Positions 16,117 through 24,719 of a stretch of DNA of 64,000 bases are shown piece by piece. The translations under genes were made by a program, and so were the position numbers. How positions within the stretch are numbered: position 1 is the first letter of the stretch; each line of letters opens with the position of its first letter. The notes beneath the pieces are model-generated. The model was not told where the DNA came from. It saw only the letters and a list, made by a program, of their open reading frames with translations, and made no database searches. Source of the stretch: Cuneatibacter caecimuris (lineage in GTDB: Bacteria > Bacillota > Clostridia > Lachnospirales > Lachnospiraceae); contig NZ_SGXF01000001.1 of the NCBI RefSeq assembly GCF_004216775.1, positions 1,270,534 to 1,334,533 of the forward strand. Direction: 5' to 3'.

Positions 16117-17163
16117 TCACCGCAGCGTATATCTTGCCACCTCATTGATCTCCCTGTTCGTGGAAATCACCACGCTCGCGCCGTCTTTTTCATATACATA
16201 GACATTGGCCGGGCCGCAGTCCGTGTCCAGCACCTGACAGCGGTAGTCCCCTGCTTCTTCGTTCCATTCAAAAGCCAGCAGGTTTCTTTTCCCTTTGCGG
16301 TGCCCGATGATCACCATGGGCCTGCCGCACACAGGGCCGCCATAAATAGCATGCGTAAATTCCGCAGGCTCCCCATAAGCATATATTTGATGGAAAACGC
16401 CTTCTTTTTTCTTGTAAATGCTGATTTTATCTCCATGGAAAGGGGAGAGAACCGCCAGCTCTTTTTCTCCGTCCCCGTCCAGATCCACCAGCACCGCGTC
16501 GCTGGCAGGAGTTTCCAGCAGTCCGGCAATCACCCATTCCCCGCCTCTTTCTGCAGGCGGAAAGAACTGAAACACGCCCTGTTCCGCGGAAATCACAGAG
16601 GTAGGCGCGCCCTGCTCTGTTACCCTGTAATAGCCATGGTTTTTGGTAAGCCCATCTTTAATTACTGTGAGCTGCAGCTGGTTATCATCATTAAAACCGC
16701 TCAAATCCTCCGGAAGCTCCGCAGCATACACCTTGCCCGGGAATCTCCAGTCCTCTTTGAACTCATGGTCTGACTTCAGCGCGCAGGCGATCAGGTAACG
16801 GACACCGTTGCGAACAAGTATATCAAACCGGTGCACAAACGGCAGCTCCACAAGGGTCCGTACTTCCCAGTCCCCTTTGCCACGGGGCGTTACAATCACA
16901 ATCTTTGCCTCTTTCGAGTCATTGGGAGAGTAAAACTTGTGCGTCGCCAGGAACTGTCCGTCTGTACCCGGCACCTGAACCATGGTCATCACCCCGCCCG
17001 GGCCTTCCCACACAGTATCCTCCAGATTTCCGTCCAGGTCAAACAGGTAGCAGGGGTCCTGTTTTTCCGCCGCCACAAGGATATGATCCTTTCCCTGATA
17101 GCGCAGCGGCGCGATGGAATAGCATTTCTCCAGATTGGAAATTACTTTCTTTTCTATGTTCAT
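16117..17163 (-). CDS. FG-GAP/VCBS-like beta-propeller protein of unknown function
   Basis: I do not recognise a specific function. The 348-residue protein has no signal peptide or membrane segment and is built of short beta-strand repeats. VLVDLDGDGEKELAVLSPFHGDKISIYKK near residue 225 is a classical FG-GAP/VCBS calcium-binding loop (DLDGDGE). Another likely blade starts with YLFDLDGNLEDTVW near residue 38. It lies 13 bases after the epimerase gene and 14 bases before the kinase, in an operon for sugar-acid breakdown, so an intracellular enzyme or accessory role on the same substrate is possible. Similarity to the propeller part of sugar dehydratases was considered but cannot be supported by eye. 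Confidence 0.75.
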   Translation of the reverse strand: MNIEKKVISNLEKCYSIAPLRYQGKDHILVAAEKQDPCYLFDLDGNLEDTVWEGPGGVMTMVQVPGTDGQFLATHKFYSPNDSKEAKIVIVTPRGKGDWEVRTLVELPFVHRFDILVRNGVRYLIACALKSDHEFKEDWRFPGKVYAAELPEDLSGFNDDNQLQLTVIKDGLTKNHGYYRVTEQGAPTSVISAEQGVFQFFPPAERGGEWVIAGLLETPASDAVLVDLDGDGEKELAVLSPFHGDKISIYKKKEGVFHQIYAYGEPAEFTHAIYGGPVCGRPMVIIGHRKGKRNLLAFEWNEEAGDYRCQVLDTDCGPANVYVYEKDGASVVISTNREINEVARYTLR

Positions 17164-17176
17164 AAACCCTTCTCCT

Positions 17177-18028
17177 TTAATTCAAAGCTGCCGTCCCATC
17201 CAGCAGATCTCCCATCATTTTTCTGGCATTTTGCAGATCTTCCTGCCACTGTGGGTTTCCGGTGTACCAGAACTCCGTCACATATTTGCGCACTCCCAGT
17301 TCCCAGGCCGTGCGGACAGCAGCCGTGAAGTCCACGTGGCCGGTCCCATACGGCACCTCCCGGAAAATCCCCGGCTTTGTCTCCTTCAAATGCATGGCTG
17401 CCAGATGGCCGCTACCGCTTCTCAGATCTTCCAGCACATCAGTCCCATAAGTTTTCGCCGCGTTCGTGATATTCCCGATATCCGGATAAACCTGCAGATA
17501 GGGAGATTTCACCAGGTTCACATATTTCATAGCTTTTCCCACAGTATTCATGAACTCTGTTTCCATGGTCTCAAAGCCCATCACCACGCCGCATCCGGCC
17601 GCCATTTCGGCTGCCTTTACAAGGTTTTCCGCAAACCTTGTTCTTGTTTCCTCCGTGGAGTCCTCATAATAGACGTCATAGCCGGCCAGCTGGATGATCC
17701 TCACCCCCAGGTCCTCCGCCAGCTCCAGAGCCTTTTCCATGATTTCCATACTTCTGGCGCAGACTGCCGGCTCCGCGCTCCCCATTGGATACTTGCGGTG
17801 TCCGCTCAGGCACATGGTGCGGATGGGAACGCCGCAGCTTCCGCCCAGTTCCGCCAGCTTCCGCCGCTCTTCTTTCTTCATTTCCAGGCGGGCCAGTTTC
17901 TGATCTGTCTCATCAATGCTGATCTCCAGATAATCGTAGCCTGCCGAAGCCGCAGCCCTGAATTTTTCTTCCCAGGTGAGGCTTCCCGGCACAGCCTTTT
18001 CATACAGTCCCAGCGAATATGCCTTCAT
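17177..18028 (-). CDS. ulaE: L-ribulose/L-xylulose-5-phosphate 3-epimerase (UlaE/SgaU type)
   Basis: This 283-residue TIM-barrel isomerase interconverts L-xylulose 5-phosphate and L-ribulose 5-phosphate. Family features are GLYEKAVPGSLTWEEKF at the start, DYLEISIDETDQKLARL, then VMGFETME and YPDIGN with metal-binding acid residues, and HLKETKPGIFREVPYGTGHVDF near residue 210. In ascorbate pathways UlaE works after the UlaD decarboxylase and before the UlaF 4-epimerase, neither of which is in this window. The start has AAGGAGAGGG upstream. It is 10 bases downstream of the DeoR regulator gene. Confidence 0.9.
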   Translation of the reverse strand: MKAYSLGLYEKAVPGSLTWEEKFRAAASAGYDYLEISIDETDQKLARLEMKKEERRKLAELGGSCGVPIRTMCLSGHRKYPMGSAEPAVCARSMEIMEKALELAEDLGVRIIQLAGYDVYYEDSTEETRTRFAENLVKAAEMAAGCGVVMGFETMETEFMNTVGKAMKYVNLVKSPYLQVYPDIGNITNAAKTYGTDVLEDLRSGSGHLAAMHLKETKPGIFREVPYGTGHVDFTAAVRTAWELGVRKYVTEFWYTGNPQWQEDLQNARKMMGDLLDGTAALN

Positions 18029-18038
18029 GTCCCTCTCC

Positions 18039-18806
18039 TTATTTATAATCTTCTTTGCGGACTATATGGATTTTCACTCCTTTTGCCCGCAGTTCCTCCA
18101 AAACATCCTCCGGAGCCAGCTCGTCGGTAATCAGATTCTTCACATCCCCGATAGGACAGCTGGAAAAGCTGCTGTTTCTCCCAAGTTTTGTGTGGTCAGC
18201 CAGTACAAAAGATTCCCCGGTGACATGTTCCACCATCAGCGTGTTGATACTGACCTCGTTGGCATTTTCTGTTGTGACGCCCATCTCCGCTGATATCCCA
18301 TTGCAGCCGATAAAGCTCTTTTTCGCGTATACTGTTTTCAGGCTTCTCAGCGCATAGTCACCCACCATCGCATCTTTTGGATGGCGCAGTTCCCCGCCGG
18401 TAAGGATTACCTGAACGCCCAGCTGATGCTCTGTGCTGATGGCCTTTCCGTTGTTGGTAATCACTGTCACATCCTGCCGGTTAATATAGGGCAGCATTGA
18501 CAAAGCGGTTTTACTGGTATTCAGAAACAGGGTATCCCCATCCTGGACCAGGGAAGCCGCATATCTGGCGATCAGGTTACGGTAACCCGCCTGATCGTTC
18601 AGCGTCGCGTCCCGGCGGACGCGGGCTCCGCCGTAATGGCGGATTAAAAGGCCCATATCCTCCAGTTCCTGCAGGTCCCGGCGCATTGTCATGACAGATA
18701 CCTGGAATTTCTCGGACAGATTTTTAATATTCGTCCCAGGCTGTATTTTCAGATATTCCAGAACCTCCGCCCTTCTCTGATCAACTTCGCTTTTCTTTCG
18801 TTTCAT
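18039..18806 (-). CDS. DeoR/GlpR-family transcriptional regulator
   Basis: This 255-residue repressor-type regulator has an N-terminal winged helix (RRAEVLEYLKIQPGTNIKNLSEKFQVSVMTMRRDLQELEDMGLLIRHYGGA) and a C-terminal sugar-phosphate sensor domain with the DeoR motif YAKKSFIGCNGISAEMGVTT and an SFVLADHTKLG segment. It is encoded between ulaG and the epimerase gene, so it probably controls this operon in response to a phosphorylated pathway intermediate, as UlaR responds to L-ascorbate 6-phosphate. Candidate operator repeats are the three TTATATG sequences upstream of ulaG. Confidence 0.93.
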   Translation of the reverse strand: MKRKKSEVDQRRAEVLEYLKIQPGTNIKNLSEKFQVSVMTMRRDLQELEDMGLLIRHYGGARVRRDATLNDQAGYRNLIARYAASLVQDGDTLFLNTSKTALSMLPYINRQDVTVITNNGKAISTEHQLGVQVILTGGELRHPKDAMVGDYALRSLKTVYAKKSFIGCNGISAEMGVTTENANEVSINTLMVEHVTGESFVLADHTKLGRNSSFSSCPIGDVKNLITDELAPEDVLEELRAKGVKIHIVRKEDYK

Positions 18807-18825
18807 ACTGCCTCCGGTTCTCTAG

Positions 18826-19884
18826 TTACAGGATGGACCGGAAGGGAACATTCGGTTCATCCGTAAAGCAATCCTCAAAACCTCTGCGGTAATGATACTG
18901 AATCTTATCCTTATCCCCGGGCCATACAAATTTTCCGCCCACATCCCAGATAAATGGTTTAAATTCATAACCCAGAACATTCTTCTTATAATTGTAAAGC
19001 ATCAGGATCTCCAGCGGATCTGCTTTGAAGTTGGTCCACACGTCATGGTGGAAGGGGATTACCACCTTGCAGCGCAGCGCTTCTGCCATGCGGAGTATAT
19101 CCACAGAAGTCATCTTGTCCTGGCATCCCACAGGGTTCTCCCCGAAGGAGCCCAGCGCCACATCAATCTGATAATCCTTGCCGTGCTTTGCATAGTAGGT
19201 GCTGTAATGAGAATCCCCGCTGTGGTAAACGCTGCCGGCCGGCGTCTGAATCAGATAGTTCACCGCTTTCTCATCCATGTCGCTGGGGCATACGCCGCGC
19301 ACATCCTCGTCCACAGTAACCAGGCAGGTGCGGTCAAAGGAGTCCAGAACCACGATCTTGCAGTCCTTCACCTCCACAACATCTCCCGGCTTTACAACTC
19401 TGCAGCGCTCTTCGGGAACGCCGTAGCTCAGCCATTTCTCCACACTCTTTTTGGGGCCGATGAAAGGCACGTCTTCCTTACAGTTTTTCAGCACTGCTGC
19501 TGCAAAGAAAGGATCAATATGATCATTGTGGTAATGTGTGGAAAGCACTGCGTCCACTGTGGTCACTGCAAATGGATCGTATACAATCGGAGCCGCGCGC
19601 AGGTTTGGCTGTGTAGCGCGTCCGCCGGTCATGTTGCGCATCTGATGGTAAGGGGCCATCTCCTTTGTCTTCTGAGATCTCTTGCCGTTTCCGAACCACA
19701 GGTCAATGGCGATATTCGTGCTGTTCTCAGATTTAATCCACAGGCCCGTGCAGCCGATCCACCACATAGCGAATGTACCGGGCTTCACGTCCTCTCCGTC
19801 GATTTCTTCATTCAGCCATGTTCCCCACTCGGGAAAAGCTCCCAAAATCCATTTTTCTCTGGTGATTTCATCCACTTTGCTCAT
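18826..19884 (-). CDS. ulaG: L-ascorbate-6-phosphate lactonase (UlaG family)
   Basis: This 352-residue metallo-beta-lactamase-fold enzyme hydrolyses L-ascorbate 6-phosphate to 3-keto-L-gulonate 6-phosphate. The metal motif HYHNDH lies at residues 117-122, with later ligands in [10 protein letters not shown] and [11 protein letters not shown]. The N-terminus ([20 protein letters not shown]) and the C-terminal [15 protein letters not shown] are typical of UlaG. It is the first gene of the operon, with CGGAGG before ATG and its own promoter. No PTS transporter genes (ulaABC) are nearby, so the source of phosphorylated ascorbate or a related lactone is open. Confidence 0.93.
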   Translation of the reverse strand: MSKVDEITREKWILGAFPEWGTWLNEEIDGEDVKPGTFAMWWIGCTGLWIKSENSTNIAIDLWFGNGKRSQKTKEMAPYHQMRNMTGGRATQPNLRAAPIVYDPFAVTTVDAVLSTHYHNDHIDPFFAAAVLKNCKEDVPFIGPKKSVEKWLSYGVPEERCRVVKPGDVVEVKDCKIVVLDSFDRTCLVTVDEDVRGVCPSDMDEKAVNYLIQTPAGSVYHSGDSHYSTYYAKHGKDYQIDVALGSFGENPVGCQDKMTSVDILRMAEALRCKVVIPFHHDVWTNFKADPLEILMLYNYKKNVLGYEFKPFIWDVGGKFVWPGDKDKIQYHYRRGFEDCFTDEPNVPFRSIL

Positions 19885-19943
19885 AAGAATCCTCCGTTCT
19901 TAAAGTTGCATGCCTTAACCTTTCGGTTATGTTCCATGATTTT

Positions 19944-19971
19944 ATTATATTATATATTTGGTATTTTTCAA
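19944..19971 (-). promoter_or_regulatory. Promoter of the ulaG operon
   Basis: Minus-strand TTGAAA (19971-19966) and TATAAT (19949-19944) are separated by 16 bases. Confidence 0.75.
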
Positions 19972-19976
19972 GTGGT

Positions 19977-20024
19977 TTATATGATCGTTTTGTGTTTTAT
20001 ATGTTTTATTTTATGACTTATATG
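19977..20024. repeat. Three phased TTATATG repeats upstream of the ulaG promoter
   Basis: TTATATG occurs at 19977-19983, 19997-20003 and 20018-20024, with periods of 20 and 21 bases, about two DNA turns each. The two outer copies away from the promoter are followed by TTTT. They lie just upstream of the -35 box, so they could bind the DeoR-type regulator or an activator on one face of the helix. Confidence 0.6.
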
Positions 20025-20103
20025 TTTTTATGATATATTTTATGAAGCTCCCCTATGCTCAGGGCATATCCAACGGATTTCTGGAATCATTCCAGCTTTC
20101 CCT

Positions 20104-22362
20104 TTACTTTTCCAAACTGTCCAGCTTATTTTTCAGTTCTGTAATATCGAAACAAGTAACCAGAACAGAATCCTTTCCATTCCACTCCAAATGAGTGACG
20201 TCCACAGACGTCCATACATTCAAATACGGGTTATAGATCTGCCTTCCGCTGCATGGCATTCCCTCCCGGCATTCAATGACCGGACAAAAAGCACAGGGGC
20301 TGTCCTTGTAAAAAAATGCTTCATGGCAGGCCATCCCTGTCTGTACCCCCTGAACCAGCTCTCTGGTCTTTCTATTGATATAGAGCAGGCTGAAGGTCTC
20401 AGGATCAATGACATAGACCCAGGCGCTCAGGCGGTCCAGAATCTTTTCCATTGCCCTGGCGCTGCTCACAGCTTTCTCCTGCGCCCTCCATTTTGTCAGA
20501 AAAGTGCTGAGTATTTCCGAAATAAAGATCAGGCCGTTCACCTGTTCCTGAGTCCAGTACCTGTTCATCCGGCACTCATCAAATCCCACAAAACCTTTGT
20601 ACTGCCCGTTGTCATAAATAGCGCACTGAAGAACTGATTTAATTCCCTGCTGGTTCAGAATTCTGTATTGGCTCTCCTCTAATTCAGAAATATCCCTGCA
20701 GTAGAAAACTCCCTGCTCATTAAAGTTGCCGTGATAACCGCTGATATCCTCCACATAAGATATATTCTGAAGGTTGCCGATCTGCGGTTCAACCCCCTCC
20801 CCGCACCATTCAAAGGTATTATTGCAGCAGCTTCCATCCTCTTCATCCTCAAAGATATATACTCTGCTCACATCATACTGCCTGCCCACAGCCTCCAGAA
20901 TGGAATTGACCGCAGCTTCCATGTCATGCGTTTTATACAGAATGTGGAACACATATTCCACCAGCCTGGGGCCTACTGTTTCCTGAATCTCGTTGGAATC
21001 AATCCTGGCGTTCACCGCGCTTTCTCCCGCCGCAGGCATCCCATTCAGCGCAGTCTCCGGGCTGCTCATACAAAATTGCCTTTTCCCCTGTTTCTTGGCC
21101 TGATACAGTGCCTGGTCGGCTGCCTGAAAGAGCTCCTGGTAGGTTTTTCCGCAGCCGGGATAAACCGCTATTCCTACGCTGCAGGAAAGGTCCATATTGG
21201 TCAGCTCCCCCACCGCCATTCCGCCGATCGCTTTCAAAATCTGCTCTGCTTTTTTCTCCGCCAGCGCGCCGGAAGGTATCTGACTTAAAAACACCAGGAA
21301 TTCGTCCCCTCCCACACGCCCTACTACGTCAATGCTGCGAAACTGCTTCTGCAGGGTATGAGAGATTTCTGACAGCAGGGCGTCTCCGAATAAGTGCCCC
21401 ATGGTATCATTGATATTTTTAAAATTGTCCAGATCAATCACCATCAGCGCTGCTTTCTGCTCCGGCGCCAGCTGTTCCAGCCCTGCTTCGATATGCTCCC
21501 TGCAGGCAATTTTATTGTAGAGCCCGGTCAGCCCGTCCCTCTGGGCCCGCTCCATCAAACTTTCCGCCCGGCGTTTTTCCGCGTCAATATCCATAATAGT
21601 GCCGATTGCCCTGACAGCCCGTCCCGATTCATCAAACAGGTCAGTCATACAGATGCGGCACCATCTGTAGTTTTCCTCCACATCCATAATCCTGACTTCT
21701 GTTTCCTCTGACCTGGCTCCCCGCCTGATCCGTTCCATCATTGCCGCAAAGGCCGCCTGGTCCCCGGAATAAATATAAGGCGCATGTTCCAGATAAAGGC
21801 TTACGTTTCTGGTATTGGGCAGTTTCCCAAATTTCTTTTCCCAGTTACTGGAAAATTCAAGCGTGTCAGCCAGAAAATCCCATTCGAAAATAATATCCGT
21901 AGCCTGTTCGATGATCACCTGCTGCCGCTCCAAAAGCATTCTGAGCTTTTCTTCCAACTCTTTGCTGGTCGTCACGTCCACCAGCACGCAGCAAAAATAG
22001 GCGTCTCCATTTTCATCCCGTATTAGGCGCCCCTTATCCAGAACCCACATACTCCGGCCGTCCCTGCACAAAATCCTGTATTCCAGTTCCTTGCTGTCGC
22101 TGATCTTCATCTGCCTGTGCACTTCCCGCAGCGTCTCTGTCCTGTCCCTGGGGTCAATCATGTTCCAAAAACTGTCGTGGAACAGTTCGGTAATATCCTG
22201 CCGGCTGTATCCCAGCATGGACAAAAAGCCTTGGTTCATTTGCATCAGGGTAAGTTCTCTGTCAAACCTGCAGGTGAACATCCCTCCGGGTATATTTTCA
22301 CTGAGACTCTGCAGACTGGTGCCGGACAGTTCCTCTGACAGCATGATCTTCACTTCATCCAT
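20104..22362 (-). CDS. Diguanylate cyclase with PAS-PAS-GGDEF-GAF-PAS architecture
   Basis: This 752-residue protein is predicted to make the second messenger cyclic di-GMP from two GTP. Residues about 15-135 and 150-260 are PAS domains, about 275-430 is a GGDEF domain with an intact active-site motif (GRVGGDEFLVFL), about 460-630 is GAF-like, and about 640-745 is another PAS. No transmembrane segment is seen, so sensing is cytoplasmic. The catalytic domain is in the middle rather than at the C-terminus, which is uncommon. The last PAS holds a cysteine cluster (CHEAFF...PCAFC...EC...PC). No EAL or HD-GYP partner is near. It stands alone between the ulaG operon and the DUF2461 gene. Confidence 0.93.
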   Translation of the reverse strand: MDEVKIMLSEELSGTSLQSLSENIPGGMFTCRFDRELTLMQMNQGFLSMLGYSRQDITELFHDSFWNMIDPRDRTETLREVHRQMKISDSKELEYRILCRDGRSMWVLDKGRLIRDENGDAYFCCVLVDVTTSKELEEKLRMLLERQQVIIEQATDIIFEWDFLADTLEFSSNWEKKFGKLPNTRNVSLYLEHAPYIYSGDQAAFAAMMERIRRGARSEETEVRIMDVEENYRWCRICMTDLFDESGRAVRAIGTIMDIDAEKRRAESLMERAQRDGLTGLYNKIACREHIEAGLEQLAPEQKAALMVIDLDNFKNINDTMGHLFGDALLSEISHTLQKQFRSIDVVGRVGGDEFLVFLSQIPSGALAEKKAEQILKAIGGMAVGELTNMDLSCSVGIAVYPGCGKTYQELFQAADQALYQAKKQGKRQFCMSSPETALNGMPAAGESAVNARIDSNEIQETVGPRLVEYVFHILYKTHDMEAAVNSILEAVGRQYDVSRVYIFEDEEDGSCCNNTFEWCGEGVEPQIGNLQNISYVEDISGYHGNFNEQGVFYCRDISELEESQYRILNQQGIKSVLQCAIYDNGQYKGFVGFDECRMNRYWTQEQVNGLIFISEILSTFLTKWRAQEKAVSSARAMEKILDRLSAWVYVIDPETFSLLYINRKTRELVQGVQTGMACHEAFFYKDSPCAFCPVIECREGMPCSGRQIYNPYLNVWTSVDVTHLEWNGKDSVLVTCFDITELKNKLDSLEK

Positions 22363-22503
22363 AGCAGCGCTCCTTCTGCCGGCTGCCGGTGATTTCGGCC
22401 TCGGCTCTAAAATTTCATGTTAGAATATTCTGTTTTTTTCTATTTCACGATCTTATTTATATGTTATTAGAATAGCACAGCGATACACATTCGTCAACGC
22501 AGA

Positions 22504-22552
22504 AAGCCGCATCCCGATTTTAATCTGAGTGATTAATGTCAGGATGCGGCTT
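22504..22552 (-). terminator. Terminator-like hairpin after the DUF2461 gene
   Basis: AAGCCGCATCC pairs with GGATGCGGCTT, with an inner TTAAT/ATTAA stem. On the minus strand TTTCT follows, so the U-tract is weak. It lies 23 bases after the DUF2461 stop codon. Confidence 0.6.
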
Positions 22553-22574
22553 ACTTCAAACCTTAATTTTTCTG

Positions 22575-23258
22575 TTACCTGGATGGCATTTCAAAATCCA
22601 CAAGCGCTCTGTTCAAGAAATCGTTAAAGGGTTTCATCGTTCTGAAGATTTTCACTGCTTTCCGCACGAACTCCTCCGAGTCAAGAAGCTCATTGTCTTT
22701 TATACAGTATTCCAGGTACCAGCTTTTATACTTCAAGTACCGGGCCTGAGGGTGGTCCTGACTGAAGCCTTTCGGCACATTTTTTAAAGCAGTTCCCTGA
22801 ACGGTAAAATACTTTTGAAACTCTGTATCATGGATGATGCCGTCCCATTCATCCGGATTCCCGGAAATATAATCCCTCACCATTGACGTTGCCTCTTTGA
22901 ACATATCCGCAAATAGCCCGCCGCCCAGAAAAGACTGATCCCCCGGTTTTATCATGAGATAATACCCCACAGGGACGGGCAGCTTCCCTTTTGACGATAT
23001 ATGTGCCCGAAAAGCCGGATTATATGGCGATTTGTCATGACTGAAACGGGTATCCCTCACCAGCTTAAATGTGATATCTCTGGGTTCATTTTGCAAAATA
23101 CTGCTGTCTGTCTTGCCGATTTCCAGGATCAGTTCCTGCAGCAGTGCTTCAAACTGCTCATTTGCCTCTTTGAATTCTATTTTATGCTGGTGGTACCATT
23201 CCCGGTTGTTATTTTTACTTAATTCTGATAAATAGTTTAATATTCGTTCAGTTTTCAT
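22575..23258 (-). CDS. DUF2461 domain-containing protein
   Basis: The 227-residue protein matches the DUF2461 family (TIGR02453), whose biochemical function is unknown. Landmarks are FLxxLxxNNNREWYHQHK at the start, DITFKLVRDTRFSHDKSPYNPAFRAHIS around residue 60, and GGGLF with a C-terminal region containing LKYKSWYLEYCI. It follows the ECF sigma factor gene by 13 bases and is probably cotranscribed with it, so the sigma factor may control it. The start has GGGAGG upstream. Confidence 0.88.
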   Translation of the reverse strand: MKTERILNYLSELSKNNNREWYHQHKIEFKEANEQFEALLQELILEIGKTDSSILQNEPRDITFKLVRDTRFSHDKSPYNPAFRAHISSKGKLPVPVGYYLMIKPGDQSFLGGGLFADMFKEATSMVRDYISGNPDEWDGIIHDTEFQKYFTVQGTALKNVPKGFSQDHPQARYLKYKSWYLEYCIKDNELLDSEEFVRKAVKIFRTMKPFNDFLNRALVDFEMPSR

Positions 23259-23271
23259 AGCGTACCTCCCA

Positions 23272-24099
23272 CTAAGAATTTTTTACTGTAGAACATAATG
23301 CCGAATCCAGAAAATCCCTGATGAACTTCCTGGTCCTCTCTGGAGTCGCATAGGTTTTATAAAATGAATAGACCTGCGCCAGATCATCAATTTCTTCCAT
23401 GGTCTCTTTGACATCCAGTCTGGTTTTCTCATGAACTTCCTCTGCTGCAGTATAATCCAAACGGCCAGGATTTATCCTGTGATTTTGAACCGCATAGGCA
23501 ATTCTGTTGCTGCACCTGCACTTTCCAGAGCCATATTCGCCGCAGTATTTGCTTAAAAAATCGGCCATCCTCCTGCGGGCCCGTGACAAACGCTGCCTGT
23601 ACGCTTCAGGCGTTATCCCTAAAAGTTCTCCCGCTGCATGGCTGTCCAAATTGAACATTGTGCCCAGTACAAAAATACATCTGCTTTCGGAATCCAGGCA
23701 CTGAAGCATCACATTGGTACAGGACATTTTCAGTTCCTCCGCCAAAATCGACTGATCCACCTCCTGTCCTGAATCCGGCACCTCTTCTGCCCTTCCGTTT
23801 TCTATATCATCCCCATAATATTCGAAGCTCAGGGACTGATGGGCGAACATGTGCTTTTTATAGTCTTTCAGATGATTCACTGCAATGCGGAATACCCAGG
23901 TTGAAAATGCGCTTTCCTGTCGAAACGAAGAAAGATGGGTGATCACTTTCAGCAGAATTTCCTGCGACGCGTCTTCCGCGTCAGCAAAGCTCCCCAGCAT
24001 TCTCAGCGAGAGGTTGAATACCGTATCCTGAACGCTGAGAATGATTTCTTCAAGGGACTTTTTATCCCCTGCAACCGCCTTTTCTATTAAATTTTCCAT
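23272..24099 (-). CDS. ECF-type RNA polymerase sigma factor with C-terminal extension
   Basis: This 275-residue protein has sigma region 2 (residues about 10-75, SFADAEDASQEILLKVITHLSSFR) and region 4 (about 125-180, VLGTMFNLDSHAAGELLGITPEAYRQRLSRARRRM). About 95 further residues follow, starting with a cysteine motif KYCGEYGSGKCRCSNR (C-x7-C-x-C). Classical ECF factors are about 180 residues and usually have an anti-sigma gene beside them; none is here, and the downstream gene is DUF2461. The extension may sense redox or metal or hold the factor inactive; this is inference. The start has AGGAGG upstream. Confidence 0.9.
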   Translation of the reverse strand: MENLIEKAVAGDKKSLEEIILSVQDTVFNLSLRMLGSFADAEDASQEILLKVITHLSSFRQESAFSTWVFRIAVNHLKDYKKHMFAHQSLSFEYYGDDIENGRAEEVPDSGQEVDQSILAEELKMSCTNVMLQCLDSESRCIFVLGTMFNLDSHAAGELLGITPEAYRQRLSRARRRMADFLSKYCGEYGSGKCRCSNRIAYAVQNHRINPGRLDYTAAEEVHEKTRLDVKETMEEIDDLAQVYSFYKTYATPERTRKFIRDFLDSALCSTVKNS

Positions 24100-24211
24100 A
24101 TGTTTTACCTCCTATATAATTAGACACCCTATCTCCTTTTCTGTGACAAGAAAAAAGTACGCCAGATGGTTTTGTTGCACTGGGAACGCAGTTTCCTATG
24201 CAACAATAAAA

Positions 24212-24254
24212 AGCCGGCCCGGATCGGTCGTTCTGACTGATTGCCGGGCCGGCT
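24212..24254 (-). terminator. Terminator of the paaK-iorAB-paaK-ACT operon
   Basis: AGCCGGCCCGG and CCGGGCCGGCT form a perfect 11-pair GC-rich stem; on the minus strand TTTTTATT follows. It begins 20 bases after the ACT gene stop. Confidence 0.9.
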
Positions 24255-24273
24255 GTTCTATACAGCCTGTAAT

Positions 24274-24705
24274 TTATGTTTCGCAAAGATCACTGGTAAC
24301 CATCTGGCGGAATCCGGAGTTCTGAAGAACGCCTGCGGCTCTGTCATTGTCTCCAACCCGCAGCACTACATACGCTCTTCCTCTCAGCTGGCAGAGAAAT
24401 GCATACATATATTCAATGCTGATGTCAGCTTTGGTCAGCGCCGTCACCGCCTCATGCAGCCCGCCCGGCCGGTCCGGCAGCTCCACAGCGATCACATCGG
24501 TCAGCGTCACTGTAATTCCGCCGTCCTTCAGCGCCTCCACCGCTGCTTCCGGCCGGTCTACGATCAACCGCAGAATTCCGTAATCCGTAGTGTCCGCAAT
24601 GGACAGCGCCCGGATATTGATATCCTGATTTTTCAGGATCTCTGTAATTTCGGCCATACCGCCGTGTTTATTCTCCACAAAAACCGATAACTGCTGGATC
24701 GTCAT
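24274..24705 (-). CDS. ACT domain-containing protein
   Basis: This 143-residue protein has two tandem ACT domains (residues 1-70 beginning TIQQLSVFVENKHGGMAEITEIL, and 70-143 with AVELPDRPGGLHEAVTALTKADISIEYMYAF). ACT pairs bind amino acids and regulate metabolism. Homologues are commonly encoded beside phenylacetate-CoA ligase and indolepyruvate oxidoreductase genes, as here, 14 bases downstream of paaK. It probably senses an aromatic amino acid, but the ligand and the partner enzyme are unknown. The start has AAAGGAGGAG upstream. Confidence 0.9.
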   Translation of the reverse strand: MTIQQLSVFVENKHGGMAEITEILKNQDINIRALSIADTTDYGILRLIVDRPEAAVEALKDGGITVTLTDVIAVELPDRPGGLHEAVTALTKADISIEYMYAFLCQLRGRAYVVLRVGDNDRAAGVLQNSGFRQMVTSDLCET

Positions 24706-24719
24706 TTTCTCTCCTCCTT

